Shown piece after piece: positions 27,455 to 40,137 of a stretch of 45,181 nt of DNA. This stretch comes from Chromohalobacter sarecensis (GTDB lineage: Bacteria > Pseudomonadota > Gammaproteobacteria > Pseudomonadales > Halomonadaceae). How positions within the stretch are numbered: the stretch's first letter is position 1; the number at the start of each line of letters is the position of its first letter. Below the pieces are notes generated by a model that ran no database searches, was not told the DNA's origin, and was given only the letters and a program-made list of their open reading frames with translations. A program made the position numbers and the translations under genes. The DNA lies in the NCBI RefSeq assembly GCF_023061135.1, contig NZ_JAKGAN010000013.1:1-45181 (forward strand), in the 5' to 3' direction.

Positions 27455-27901
27455 TCACTCCTCGCAAGGTGAGCGTGACAGCAGCCGCTGTCCGTTCTGC
27501 TCGATGCGCGTCAAAATGGCGTCCAGCTGATCGACGTCCGCATCGCTCAGCCCTTCGATCATTTCGACACGCGCCTGCTCGACGACGGTCTCGATCTTCT
27601 TGAGCAGAGGCGTCGCCTTGTCGGTGAGATAGACACGCTTGGTGCGGCGATCCTCGTCACTCGGGCGGCGCTCGATGAGCCCTTGCTCGGTGAGTTGGTC
27701 GAGCGTCCTGACCAAGGACGGAGCTTCCACGCCGATCGAGCGGGCCAGATCGCATTGCGGCTGACCATCACCCATTTTCGACAGGTGGTAGAGCGTTACC
27801 CAACGCGTCTGCGTCAGCTCCAGGGGAGCCAGGCGTTCGTCGAGGATGGCGCGCCACAGGCGTGGTACGCGTGACAGTTTGAGTCCGATATCCTGATGCA
27901 T
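27455..27901 (-). CDS. slyA: MarR-family regulator SlyA
   Basis: A 148-residue winged-helix regulator. LSRVPRLWRAILDERLAPLELTQTRWVTLYHL and IGVEAPSLVRTLDQLTEQGLIERRPSDEDRRTKRVYLTDKA align closely with enterobacterial SlyA (144 residues), covering the recognition helix and the DRR wing. It probably acts as a dimer responding to small aromatic compounds or stress. A palindrome very close to the known SlyA site lies 15 bases upstream of its start, so autoregulation is expected. Confidence 0.88.
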   Translation of the reverse strand: MHQDIGLKLSRVPRLWRAILDERLAPLELTQTRWVTLYHLSKMGDGQPQCDLARSIGVEAPSLVRTLDQLTEQGLIERRPSDEDRRTKRVYLTDKATPLLKKIETVVEQARVEMIEGLSDADVDQLDAILTRIEQNGQRLLSRSPCEE

Positions 27902-27915
27902 GGGCCTTGTATTTG

Positions 27916-27929
27916 GTTAGGAACCTAAC
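27916..27929. promoter_or_regulatory. SlyA-type operator
   Basis: GTTAGG-AA-CCTAAC is a perfect inverted repeat. Its core TTAGGAACCTAA differs at two symmetric positions from the SlyA consensus TTAGCAAGCTAA known from enterobacteria. It lies between slyA (reverse) and the stop of the next gene, overlapping the slyA 5' region. Confidence 0.7.
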
Positions 27930-27981
27930 GGGATTGTCCCGAGTGTGACGTGCTATTGCAAGTCACACTATCGTCGACCTT

Positions 27982-29112
27982 TCATTCATCGTCCTGGGCC
28001 GAACCGGCAACCAAGTGACGGATGTTCCAGCCAGGCAAACCCGGGGGTGAATGGATGTCGCCATCGGCATGCGTGGCCTTTGAGGCGTCTTCGTCGACAC
28101 GGAAACGCAGTGTGCCGATCCGCTGGTCGGTGGCCGTCATCACGTCGACCTGCCAACGTCCCTGCGATCCCGTGGGGAAGTTCTGCTTGTGCGTCCAGGC
28201 GCGGTAGCCCTGTTCGCGTCCCCCGCGGATGACCAGCGGTATACGATCGACCACCTCGCCATCGTGCCGCCACACGTGATAGATCTTCTCGCGTAGGCCG
28301 CGTGGCGCGCGAATCGCGGTGTAAGCGTACAAGCCTTGCCCCGAGAGTGTCGATGGGGTCAGCACGCTTTCGCCGCGCGGCTCGCGGTCCCCGACATCGA
28401 ACCCCGGCGAGAGGGCGCTTCCGGATAGCCACAGCGTAGCCGGAGGAATCCATACCCGCCCCATCCAGGCCGCCGAGGCCAACACCGCGATCAGTCCGAT
28501 CATCGCCAGCCATCGCCAGAGTCCTTGAGGCTGCATCAGGTTGATCAGACTGGGCACGCTGAAGATGGCCATGGCGATGATCGCCAGTATCAGGCTTTGA
28601 CCGGTGGTCAGTTGCAGCATGACCGGCAACGTCACCAGCACCACCACGAACACGCACATTGCGTGGAACATGAAATACAGCCAGCGATGGCGTTGCGCGA
28701 GGCCGAAATAAAGGGGATCGAGAATCGCCAGCAAGCCGCAACCGATCAGCAGCAACGTGAAGACGGCCTGGCCGCTCGCCCACACCGTGGTGGCAAGAAA
28801 AAACGGCAATACGAAGAACAGCGTCTCCTGGTGGATGAGCTGCGCGATGAAGGTCGTCACCATGCGTGGCAGGCCGGGCTGCCCACGAAATTTGAGCAAC
28901 CGTGTCAGCAAACTTTCGGCCAACAGCAGGCACCAGGCGACCAGCAGCCCCAAGGCCAGCACGGCGCCGAGCCATTGCTGGCGGTTGACCAGGAAAAACC
29001 CCAGTAAACCGATGACGAAAGCCGTGGGCGGCCACAGCCAGGCATAGCGCTTGAGACGTTCGACGAGCGGCGTGATACGAGCGATCAGTGTCGCGCTAGT
29101 GGGTAAGGACAT
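27982..29112 (-). CDS. Multi-spanning membrane protein with DUF2914-like C-terminus
   Basis: 376 residues. The first 225 hold about seven membrane segments in close succession. The last 130 form a soluble beta-rich domain with ALSPGFDVGDREPRGES, YHVWRHDGEVVDRIPLVIRGGREQGYRAWTHKQNFPTGSQGRWQVDVMTATDQRIGTLRF. That domain matches what I know as DUF2914, joined to a DUF5924-type membrane part. Function is unknown. The ribosome-binding site before the ATG at 29112 is weak. It is divergent from fadBA. Confidence 0.75.
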   Translation of the reverse strand: MSLPTSATLIARITPLVERLKRYAWLWPPTAFVIGLLGFFLVNRQQWLGAVLALGLLVAWCLLLAESLLTRLLKFRGQPGLPRMVTTFIAQLIHQETLFFVLPFFLATTVWASGQAVFTLLLIGCGLLAILDPLYFGLAQRHRWLYFMFHAMCVFVVVLVTLPVMLQLTTGQSLILAIIAMAIFSVPSLINLMQPQGLWRWLAMIGLIAVLASAAWMGRVWIPPATLWLSGSALSPGFDVGDREPRGESVLTPSTLSGQGLYAYTAIRAPRGLREKIYHVWRHDGEVVDRIPLVIRGGREQGYRAWTHKQNFPTGSQGRWQVDVMTATDQRIGTLRFRVDEDASKATHADGDIHSPPGLPGWNIRHLVAGSAQDDE

Positions 29113-29453
29113 GAGGTGTATGGAAGTTCCGATGCAGCAAGTAGTAAGAGGCAGCGCGTAACACAGAGACGCGATGGTTGGAGGACCGCAAAGGCGCCTA
29201 TCCTATCAGGAGTCCAACGCCTCCGGGAGTTGTCTCATCGGTATGTGTCTCGATAGAGCGTGTTTCAACGCGACTATCTGTTCGCGACTATCTGCTAATG
29301 GGGGGAGACTTGACGCCACCGCTTGGCTGGCGCAAGCTGATCTGCATTCAAACGACTGTATGAAAGTGTGCGAGGAACAGCGCCACGCCCGAGCCCGGCG
29401 CCTGTCTCCTTCGTGAATCGTAAGGTCCAGGCCAACAGCAGGGAGAGCCCTGA
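29113..29453. promoter_or_regulatory. Divergent intergenic region ahead of fadBA
   Basis: A 341-bp gap without a supported gene. It holds the PsrA-like palindrome listed separately and a direct repeat, CGCGACTATCTG, at 29269-29280 and 29283-29294 (14-base period). The repeat may be a tandem regulator site or simple slippage. I did not find a clear -10/-35 pair. Confidence 0.5.
29347..29364. promoter_or_regulatory. PsrA-like fatty-acid-responsive operator
   Basis: TTCAAAC-GACT-GTATGAA is an inverted repeat with 7-bp arms and one mismatch. It fits the CAAAC-N4-GTTTG type pattern bound by the TetR-family regulator PsrA in pseudomonads, where PsrA controls fadBA. It lies about 90 bp before the fadB start. 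No psrA gene is in the window. Confidence 0.6.
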
Positions 29454-32842
<3,389 letters not shown>

Positions 32843-32866
32843 CGCGCTACCCGCTTTTCGCCTGTA

Positions 32867-32929
32867 GTACAGCGATAACAAAAAGTACAGCGATAGCAAA
32901 GCGACACCCGCCACGGGTGTCGCTTTTTT
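32867..32929 (+). terminator. fadBA terminator, preceded by a short direct repeat
   Basis: AAAGCGACACCCG / CGGGTGTCGCTTT (32898-32926) with a CCA loop runs into six T residues, a textbook intrinsic terminator. Just before it, GTACAGCGATAACAAA (32867-32882) repeats at 32885-32900 with one change, an 18-base tandem unit that may reflect local slippage. Confidence 0.92.
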
Positions 32930-33068
32930 ACGTGGCTGCCGTTTCAACCGGTAAATCTGATATTACTGAGCAAAATACTGACTACACTGATAAAAACGTC
33001 GGGGCGCAGCGAATCCTGAAGCGCGTCGCGATGTGATGCGACTATCGGCGATGGAGGAGGTGTTTTCT

Positions 33069-33671
33069 ATGCTCACGCATGTCTGGGGACTTTTGGTACA
33101 CCCGAACCGTGAATGGAAGCAGATCCACGACGAAAGAGAGACCATTACCCACCTCTACAGTCATCATGTCCTGGAAATGGCGTTGATCCCGGTGGTGTGT
33201 GCCTTCATCGGCACCACCCAGGTCGGTTGGGATTTCGGTGGCGGGCCTACCATACAGCTCAATTACCTGGATGCCCTCTTCGCCGGGATCGCCTTCTATG
33301 TGGCGATCTTGATAGCGGTGGGCTTCATGGGGACGGTGATCCACTGGATGGCGCAGCGTTATTCCAACCCTCCGAGTCGTAGACGCTGCATCATCTTCGC
33401 CGGCTACGTCGCCACGCCGATGTTCGTCGGAGGTGTCGTCGCGCTCTACCCATTGGTCTGGCTTTGCATGCTGGCGACCATTGTCGGGCTCTGTTACAGC
33501 GCCTATCTGCTGTATCTGGGGATTCCCAACTTCCTCGACATCAGCTCTGAAGAAGGCTTCATCGTCACCGGCTCGACGCTCGGTATCGGCGTGCTGGTGC
33601 TCGAGGTCCTGCTCGGCGTGACGGTGTTGCTGTGGGGCTACGGCGCCAAGTTGCTGGGCATCGACTTGTAG
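33069..33671 (+). CDS. Yip1-family membrane protein
   Basis: 200 residues with about five membrane segments. The N-terminus MLTHVWGLLVHPNREWKQIHDERETI is characteristic of bacterial Yip1-domain proteins, and RCIIFAGYVATPMFVGGVVALYPLVWL continues the match. Function is unknown. I chose the ATG at 33069, since GGAGGAGG at 33053-33060 is ideally placed; an in-frame ATG at 33033 is less likely. It stands alone between the fadBA terminator and a convergent LysR gene. Confidence 0.82.
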   Translation: MLTHVWGLLVHPNREWKQIHDERETITHLYSHHVLEMALIPVVCAFIGTTQVGWDFGGGPTIQLNYLDALFAGIAFYVAILIAVGFMGTVIHWMAQRYSNPPSRRRCIIFAGYVATPMFVGGVVALYPLVWLCMLATIVGLCYSAYLLYLGIPNFLDISSEEGFIVTGSTLGIGVLVLEVLLGVTVLLWGYGAKLLGIDL

Positions 33672-33688
33672 TCTCTTCAATGAAGCAG

Positions 33689-33722
33689 ACGCCAACGGCG
33701 CCCTCGAGGTGCCGTTGGTCGT
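33689..33722. terminator. Bidirectional hairpin between yip1-like gene and lysR
   Basis: ACGCCAACGGC / GCCGTTGGtCGT forms an 11-bp stem with one bulged T and an 11-base loop between two convergent stops. There is no marked T-run. Confidence 0.5.
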
Positions 33723-34607
33723 TCAGGCCTCGCCGCTTACATACTCAACCGATTGCAGCGACTCGGTGGCGGTGACGATGCTTTCCAGCTCGTCGCAGAA
33801 GGCGGTGAAGGCGTCGCTGGAGTGGCCCGGCGTGCGATGCAGTTCGATCTCGACATGTCCCAGCGGCGGCAGGCCTTCGTCCTCGCCGACGATGCGGCAG
33901 CCTTCGGGGACGCTGCGCGGCGTCTTGACCGTGGCTGCCAGTCCCGCCTGCACCGGTAGATTAATGCCGGTGGGGGACTGGCTGGAGTAGCGCACGTCCC
34001 AGCGTCGTTCGGTGGGCCCCAGGGCGGCGAACGCGTGGGCGCGGAAGGTGCAGCCCTCCGGGTTCAGGGCCAAGGGCAGAATCTCCCAGTCGGTGATCGA
34101 GCGGTTCTCGGCGACCACCCACACCATAGGCTCGCGGCCCAGCAGCCGGCCGGTCTGGGTGGGGCCGTGGCGCACCACTAGAGCGACATCCAGTAAGCCC
34201 TCCTGAAAGTCATGTACCAGCGAGCCGCTGATGTTGCAGCTCACTTCCAGGCGCACCTCAGGAAAGCGGGCGGCGAAGCGCGGCAATAGCTCGGGCAGAT
34301 AGGTACTGGCCTGTTCCTCCGAGGTGCCCAGGCGGATCAGTTCGCCCTGGCGGTCTATTCCCATCACCCGGCGCGCCTCGTCCTGAAGCTTGAGGATATG
34401 CCGGGCGTAGGGCAGCAAGCGGCCACCCGACGGGGTCAGCATCACGCTGCGGCTGGTGCGCTCGAACAGCGACTCGCCCATCTGATCCTCGAGCCGCTTG
34501 ATCTGCAGACTGACCGCCGATTGCGTGCGATGCAGCACCTTGCCGGCGGCGCTGAAACCCTCGCACTCGGCGACCGTGACGAAGGCGCGAAGCAGGTCGG
34601 TATCCAT
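33723..34607 (-). CDS. LysR-family transcriptional regulator
   Basis: 294 residues. The N-terminal winged helix reads MDTDLLRAFVTVAECEGFSAAGKVLHRTQSAVSLQIKRLEDQMGESLFERTSRSVMLTPSG, a classic LysR signature, followed by an effector-binding domain from about residue 90. It is divergent, over 108 bp, from the oxygenase / M24 / mmsA operon, the usual arrangement for a LysR regulator of that operon. The inducer is presumably an intermediate of the pathway. Confidence 0.92.
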   Translation of the reverse strand: MDTDLLRAFVTVAECEGFSAAGKVLHRTQSAVSLQIKRLEDQMGESLFERTSRSVMLTPSGGRLLPYARHILKLQDEARRVMGIDRQGELIRLGTSEEQASTYLPELLPRFAARFPEVRLEVSCNISGSLVHDFQEGLLDVALVVRHGPTQTGRLLGREPMVWVVAENRSITDWEILPLALNPEGCTFRAHAFAALGPTERRWDVRYSSQSPTGINLPVQAGLAATVKTPRSVPEGCRIVGEDEGLPPLGHVEIELHRTPGHSSDAFTAFCDELESIVTATESLQSVEYVSGEA

Positions 34608-34677
34608 GATCTATGAGCCCTTGCAATCTTTTTGATCTTAACCATTCATTTCTATTATTGAACCTGGCTCTCTACCC

Positions 34678-34697
34678 TGTCCATATGTAATTGGACA
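34678..34697. promoter_or_regulatory. Candidate LysR operator
   Basis: TGTCCA-TATGTAAT-TGGACA is a perfect 6-bp inverted repeat in the 108-bp divergent region, 18 bases before the oxygenase start. Its length and spacing suit a LysR-type dimer site, although it lies close to the start codon. Assignment is by position only. Confidence 0.5.
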
Positions 34698-34715
34698 CGT
34701 CAGGAGCAGATTCGC

Positions 34716-35597
34716 ATGTCAGCCAACACCATGCAGGCAGACGACACCGCACTTAACGGCCTGATCGATCTCGAGCGCTATCCCATCGATCAACTCGACG
34801 GCGAGCGCGGACGCGCCCTCATCGAGCAATGCCGAGAACAGCTCGGCGAGGACGGCTGCGTGGTGCTCAAGGGCTTCGTGCCCGACGAGGCGCTGACACG
34901 GCTCGAGCGCGAGACCGAGCGGCTCTCGCCAGAAGCGCATTACAACCAGACCGAGACCAACCCCTACAACAGCGACGGCGACCCCAGCCTGCCGGCCTCG
35001 CATCCCAAGAACCGCTTCGGCGACCGCACCAACGGCTTTGTCGCCGGGGATCGCATCGACGCCGATACCATCATTCGCCAAGTCTACTCGCATGCCGGGT
35101 TCCAGCGCTTCATCGCTCGCGTGGTGGACATGGAAGAGATCCATCAGTACGCCGACCCGTTGGCCGATCTGGTCGTCAACGTGCTGCGCGAAGGCTGCCA
35201 GCATCCGTGGCACTACGACACCAACGAGTTCATCGTCACCATGATGACGCGCCAGTCCCAGGGCGGTGGGCGCTTCGAATACGCGCCGGGCATCCGCAGT
35301 CCCGAGGGTGAGAATTTCGAGGGGGTCGAGAAGGTCATCGACGGCGACCGCTCGCAAATCAAGTCGCTGGATCTCCAGCCGGGCGATCTACAGATATTCT
35401 TCGGCCGTTACTCGCTGCACCGCGTGACGCCGGTGGAAGGCGACCGCGAGCGGCATACCGTGATCTTCGCCTACGCCAAGGAGCCGGGCTTCATCGGCCG
35501 CCCCGAGCGCGCCAAGCGCATCTTCGGGCGCATGGCGCCGGTGCATGAGCGCTTGATGGAAGAAGGCATGCAGCGCAGCGATAGTCTCGCCGATTGA
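34716..35597 (+). CDS. Fe(II)/2-oxoglutarate enzyme of BesD/HalD type, hydroxylase-like
   Basis: A 293-residue enzyme. The facial triad is visible as H166-x-D168 (PWHYDTNEF) and H235 (YSLHRVTPVEGDRER); R244 or R246 would bind 2-oxoglutarate. GGGRFEYAPGIRSPEGENFEGV and LQPGDLQIFFGRYSLHRVTP resemble the BesD/HalD family of amino-acid halogenases. In those halogenases the Asp of HxD is Gly or Ala to make room for chloride; here Asp is kept, so hydroxylation is expected. CAGGAG precedes the ATG. It is the first gene of an operon with an M24 protein and MmsA. The substrate is unknown. Confidence 0.78.
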   Translation: MSANTMQADDTALNGLIDLERYPIDQLDGERGRALIEQCREQLGEDGCVVLKGFVPDEALTRLERETERLSPEAHYNQTETNPYNSDGDPSLPASHPKNRFGDRTNGFVAGDRIDADTIIRQVYSHAGFQRFIARVVDMEEIHQYADPLADLVVNVLREGCQHPWHYDTNEFIVTMMTRQSQGGGRFEYAPGIRSPEGENFEGVEKVIDGDRSQIKSLDLQPGDLQIFFGRYSLHRVTPVEGDRERHTVIFAYAKEPGFIGRPERAKRIFGRMAPVHERLMEEGMQRSDSLAD

Positions 35598-35688
35598 CGC
35601 GCTTGAACGGCTAGGCAGCACGACCCGCCTAGCCGCGCTCGCGACGCATCGTTACGCATATGCCCCCCGTTTTTCTCAAGGAAACACC

Positions 35689-36972
35689 ATGAGCATCGTC
35701 GACTTCGAAAACCTGACCGACAACGAACCCAACGCCATTCCGGTCGTGTCCTCCGCTCCCATGGCCAACGGCGACAGCATTCCCACCGCCTTCGACCCGG
35801 TACAACTGCGCGGCGGGCGCCTCAAGCGCCTGCGCGCGATGATGGCCGAGCAAGGCTACGCCGCGCTGGTACTGTTCGACCCGTATAACCAGCGCTACGC
35901 CACCGGCTCGCGCAACATGTTCGGCTACTTCCTGCGCAACTCCACGCGCTATATCTATGTGCCGCTCGAAGGCCCGGTCATCCTCTTCGAGTATCCGGGC
36001 AGCGCGCATGTCTCCACCTGGCTCGAGACCATCGATGAAGCGCGCACCTCCAAGGTGGTGTGGTCGGCGGTCAACCAGCGCGACAACATGTCCTCCGACC
36101 CCTTCGGCATCGAAATCGCCGAGCTGATGGAAGAACACGCCAAGGGCAACAAGAAGATCGGCCTCGACCGCTGTGCGCTGAACCTGGCGCGTTCGTTGGA
36201 GGCCCAGGGGCTGGATGTTTTCGATTGCATGCAGGACACCCTGCATTGCCGGCGCATCAAGACGCCGGAAGAGATCGCCTGCCTGGCGCAATCGATGGCC
36301 GGCAGCGAGGCCGCTGTGTCTGCCGTGGAAGCCGCCATCAAGCCCGGCGTCACCGAGAACGAGCTGTTCGCCATCATGTACGGCGACGTCATCCGTCAGG
36401 GCGGCGAGTTCATCGAGACGCGGCTGTTGTCTTCGGGGCCGCGCACCAACCCCTGGTTCAACGAAGCCAGCAACCGGGTGGTGCGTCCCGGCGAGCTGGT
36501 GGCGTTGGATACCGACACCATCGGCTGCCACGGCTACTACTCCGACTTCTCGCGCACCTTTCACGTCGGGCCGGGCCGCCCCAGCGCCTATCAGCAGAGC
36601 CTCTACCAGATGGCTTATGACCAGGTGCACCACAACATGTCGATCCTCAAGCCGGGCATGAGCTACCGCGAGATCGCCGAAAGCGCCTGGAAGATTCCCG
36701 AGCGCTTCCTCGACCGCCGCTACCCGTCGATCATCCACGGCGTGGGCATGCACGGCGAGACCCCGCTGGTCGCCCACCACATGGACTTCGACCGCTTCTC
36801 CAAGGACGGAGTCCTGGAGCCCGGCATGGTCGTCTCCGTGGAAAGCTACATCGGCGAGGTCGACGCCGCCGACGGCGTCAAGCTCGAGGAAGAAGTGCTG
36901 GTGACCGAGACCGGCATCGAAAAGCTCTCGCGCTATCCGTTCGATGAGGCCTTGCTGGGTCGCCAATTCTGA
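35689..36972 (+). CDS. M24-family protein related to DMSP lyase DddP
   Basis: 427 residues. A creatinase-like N-domain (to about 190) precedes a pita-bread C-domain. Metal ligands are D274, D276, D286, H350, E385 and E400. GGEFIETRLLSSGPRTNPWF and the end ETGIEKLSRYPFDEALLG strongly recall DddP of roseobacters. Against the ligand numbering I recall for DddP (295, 297, 307, 371, 406, 421), all six are offset by exactly 21. The proposed DddP catalytic Asp377 falls on G356 here (GVGMHGETPL), so DMSP cleavage by the DddP mechanism is doubtful. A hydrolase acting on an amide or related compound is an alternative. AAGGAAA precedes the ATG. Confidence 0.8.
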   Translation: MSIVDFENLTDNEPNAIPVVSSAPMANGDSIPTAFDPVQLRGGRLKRLRAMMAEQGYAALVLFDPYNQRYATGSRNMFGYFLRNSTRYIYVPLEGPVILFEYPGSAHVSTWLETIDEARTSKVVWSAVNQRDNMSSDPFGIEIAELMEEHAKGNKKIGLDRCALNLARSLEAQGLDVFDCMQDTLHCRRIKTPEEIACLAQSMAGSEAAVSAVEAAIKPGVTENELFAIMYGDVIRQGGEFIETRLLSSGPRTNPWFNEASNRVVRPGELVALDTDTIGCHGYYSDFSRTFHVGPGRPSAYQQSLYQMAYDQVHHNMSILKPGMSYREIAESAWKIPERFLDRRYPSIIHGVGMHGETPLVAHHMDFDRFSKDGVLEPGMVVSVESYIGEVDAADGVKLEEEVLVTETGIEKLSRYPFDEALLGRQF

Positions 36973-37027
36973 TCCGGCGCGACACCCCGATACCGCGAAC
37001 ACGACCCAAGGTTGGAGTCATCCCTAG

Positions 37028-38515
<1,488 letters not shown>

Positions 38516-38537
38516 GCCACACCCACCGCTAAACCCC

Positions 38538-38572
38538 ACGCCCGCGCCGCTCACACCGGCGCGGGCGTTTTT
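38538..38572 (+). terminator. mmsA terminator
   Basis: ACGCCCGCGCCG / CGGCGCGGGCGT with loop CTCACAC is a perfect 12-bp stem running into TTTTT, an intrinsic terminator for the LysR-regulated operon. Confidence 0.93.
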
Positions 38573-38960
38573 GTGTGTACTCCTTTCGTGTAGCGACATG
38601 TTAATCGACGTTAAATTACGCTAGGTTAAGTATTGTTTGATGTTGCCGATAAAACCTAATGAACCGGGTGGTGGAGCGTTCAGTGCTTCGCCTGGCGGTA
38701 GCGTGGGTAAAGCGACGACGGGGCGAATGGAGGGCTGGTGTCGGTCTTCAGGTGACCGAGTCGGCAAAGGTCGCAGACACACGAACTCGACATAACGCGC
38801 CGAATTATTCTGAGTATCCTTAAAATCAATGGTCTAAGCGTTAAAAGGCGGGTTAGATAGGATTTCTTGAGCACGCGTGCTTGTTCAAGTGGGAAAACGA
38901 GAAAGCTATCTAATAAATTTTGTATTTATTAGAAAATTTATTAAAATAATAGGCTAATTA
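38573..38960 (+). other. Leader region between mmsA terminator and cargo gene
   Basis: A 388-bp stretch without a supported gene. Its first 60 bp are nearly identical to the region after the copy B terminator. Further on, blocks such as GGGCTGGTGTC, TCGGCAAAGG/GCTGGCAAAGG and AAAGGCGGG-TAG recur in the same order. A hairpin at 38866-38889 (CTTGA / TTCAAG around the palindrome GCACGCGTGC) has a counterpart at 41482-41503 with different bases but the same pairing. The last 70 bases are A+T-rich and could hold the cargo gene promoter. A weak reverse-strand frame at 38680-38874 is not supported. Confidence 0.6.
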
Positions 38961-40058
38961 ATGACCAAGTTTGTTGCCATTAAAGTGCATTATGACCATC
39001 GGGGCCAACTTCCCAGACACCTGAAATACTCTATTCCACCCACTGCTGAGGAGTACAGTAAGTATCTGGAGCTATTTTCTTCTGGCGTAGGTGGAGAAGG
39101 ATTTCATGAATGTATGAACTTCGCCATACCTGAAAGTGGCGACGTTCCAATTTATTTGCCACCGACATGCATCCCCGCAGCAAGCGCTTTCGATGAGGAG
39201 TTTGTATTTTTTACTTTCACTTATAAAGGAGATCGTGAACTTCCAGCATCTATAGTTGGTGTTCACGCGCAATCCAAGATGGTCGATCGTGTCGGTCTTG
39301 ATCGGTCAGACATAATGCTTGATTTCCTCGATGTTAACCTTCTTTATCAAGCTGTCGCAAAATCAGAGTACGTCACTCTATTTACTGAGCCTCTGGGCTA
39401 CGACTATAAAGAGGGTGTTTATACGCCCTCATTCGATTCATGGGGCTACGGACTTCGTTACTTAGAAGATCAGCACGCCAAAAGACTCATAACGGATGCG
39501 TTTTCGGCAGCCTCAGAAGCGCTCAGGCAGCAAGATGAAACGACTGCAATAGTATCGGTCAGAGAACTCGAGGTTCTATCACGGATTCATCACAGGTATT
39601 TTGGAGCCCCCCTTGCTCTACCTGCAGAAACAGAAAATCGCTCTACTTTTAATCCATCGGAACCAGATCCAGAAGTTGGTAACCTTGGGGAGCGTGTCAT
39701 TTACGAACAGGAATTAGCTTATGCTAAGGCGCACAAAATACCATTACATAAAGTTCAATGGGTATCCCAAGCAACGCCAAGCTCAGTCTATGACATTCTT
39801 TCTGCTCGGCTAAAAAATGAAAAGATCGTACCCCATTACATAGAAGTTAAATCAAGCAGAATGGATCTTGGGCAAAACATTATAGTTTCACACCGGCAAG
39901 TGGTTTTTTTGGAAAAGCATCGTACCACTTCTTCAGTAGCGTTAGTTAGTTTTTCGGAGGGGCGAGATAGTCCGAATTCGAATTACTATTTGGCTGGTGA
40001 TTTTCTTGATCAATTTGAGCTAGAACCAGTCAAGTATCGAGCTGTTTCTAAAAAATGA
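38961..40058 (+). CDS. DUF3883 (NO VEIN-like) protein with PD-(D/E)xK-type motif
   Basis: 365 residues in A+T-rich sequence unlike the core genes, so probably acquired. The first 230 residues show no motif I recognise. The C-terminal part (about 238-345) matches DUF3883: GNLGERVIYEQELAYAKAHKI with E244, D278 in SSVYDILSAR, and E295-V-K297 in HYIEVKSS. Together these give the E...D...ExK layout of the restriction-endonuclease-like fold. DUF3883 domains are often found in defence-associated proteins, so a nuclease or DNA-sensing role is possible but unproven. No clear ribosome-binding site precedes the ATG. Its stop is followed at once by an attC-like site. Confidence 0.75.
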   Translation: MTKFVAIKVHYDHRGQLPRHLKYSIPPTAEEYSKYLELFSSGVGGEGFHECMNFAIPESGDVPIYLPPTCIPAASAFDEEFVFFTFTYKGDRELPASIVGVHAQSKMVDRVGLDRSDIMLDFLDVNLLYQAVAKSEYVTLFTEPLGYDYKEGVYTPSFDSWGYGLRYLEDQHAKRLITDAFSAASEALRQQDETTAIVSVRELEVLSRIHHRYFGAPLALPAETENRSTFNPSEPDPEVGNLGERVIYEQELAYAKAHKIPLHKVQWVSQATPSSVYDILSARLKNEKIVPHYIEVKSSRMDLGQNIIVSHRQVVFLEKHRTTSSVALVSFSEGRDSPNSNYYLAGDFLDQFELEPVKYRAVSKK

Positions 40059-40130
40059 GTATAACAAATAGTTGGAGAGGGACTTAAAAACCGCTTCGCG
40101 ATTTTAAGCCACTCAGCTCAGGTGTTAGGG
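40059..40130 (+). repeat. attC-like imperfect palindrome 1
   Basis: It starts one base after the cargo stop with GTATAAC and ends with GTTAGGG, the TAAC/GTTA ends expected of integron attC sites. Inside, CTTAAAA (40083-40089) pairs with TTTTAAG (40102-40108) and CGC/GCG closes a TTC loop. Outer arms pair imperfectly with unpaired bases (A82 or A111 region). Length is about 72 bp, within the normal attC range. The last base of each core deviates from RYYYAAC/GTTRRRY. Confidence 0.6.
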
Positions 40131-40137
40131 GGACGTT

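Noticed and set aside
35629-37002. 457-codon reverse frame opposite the M24 gene
   Set aside because: Antisense shadow; the forward M24 protein has all six metal ligands.
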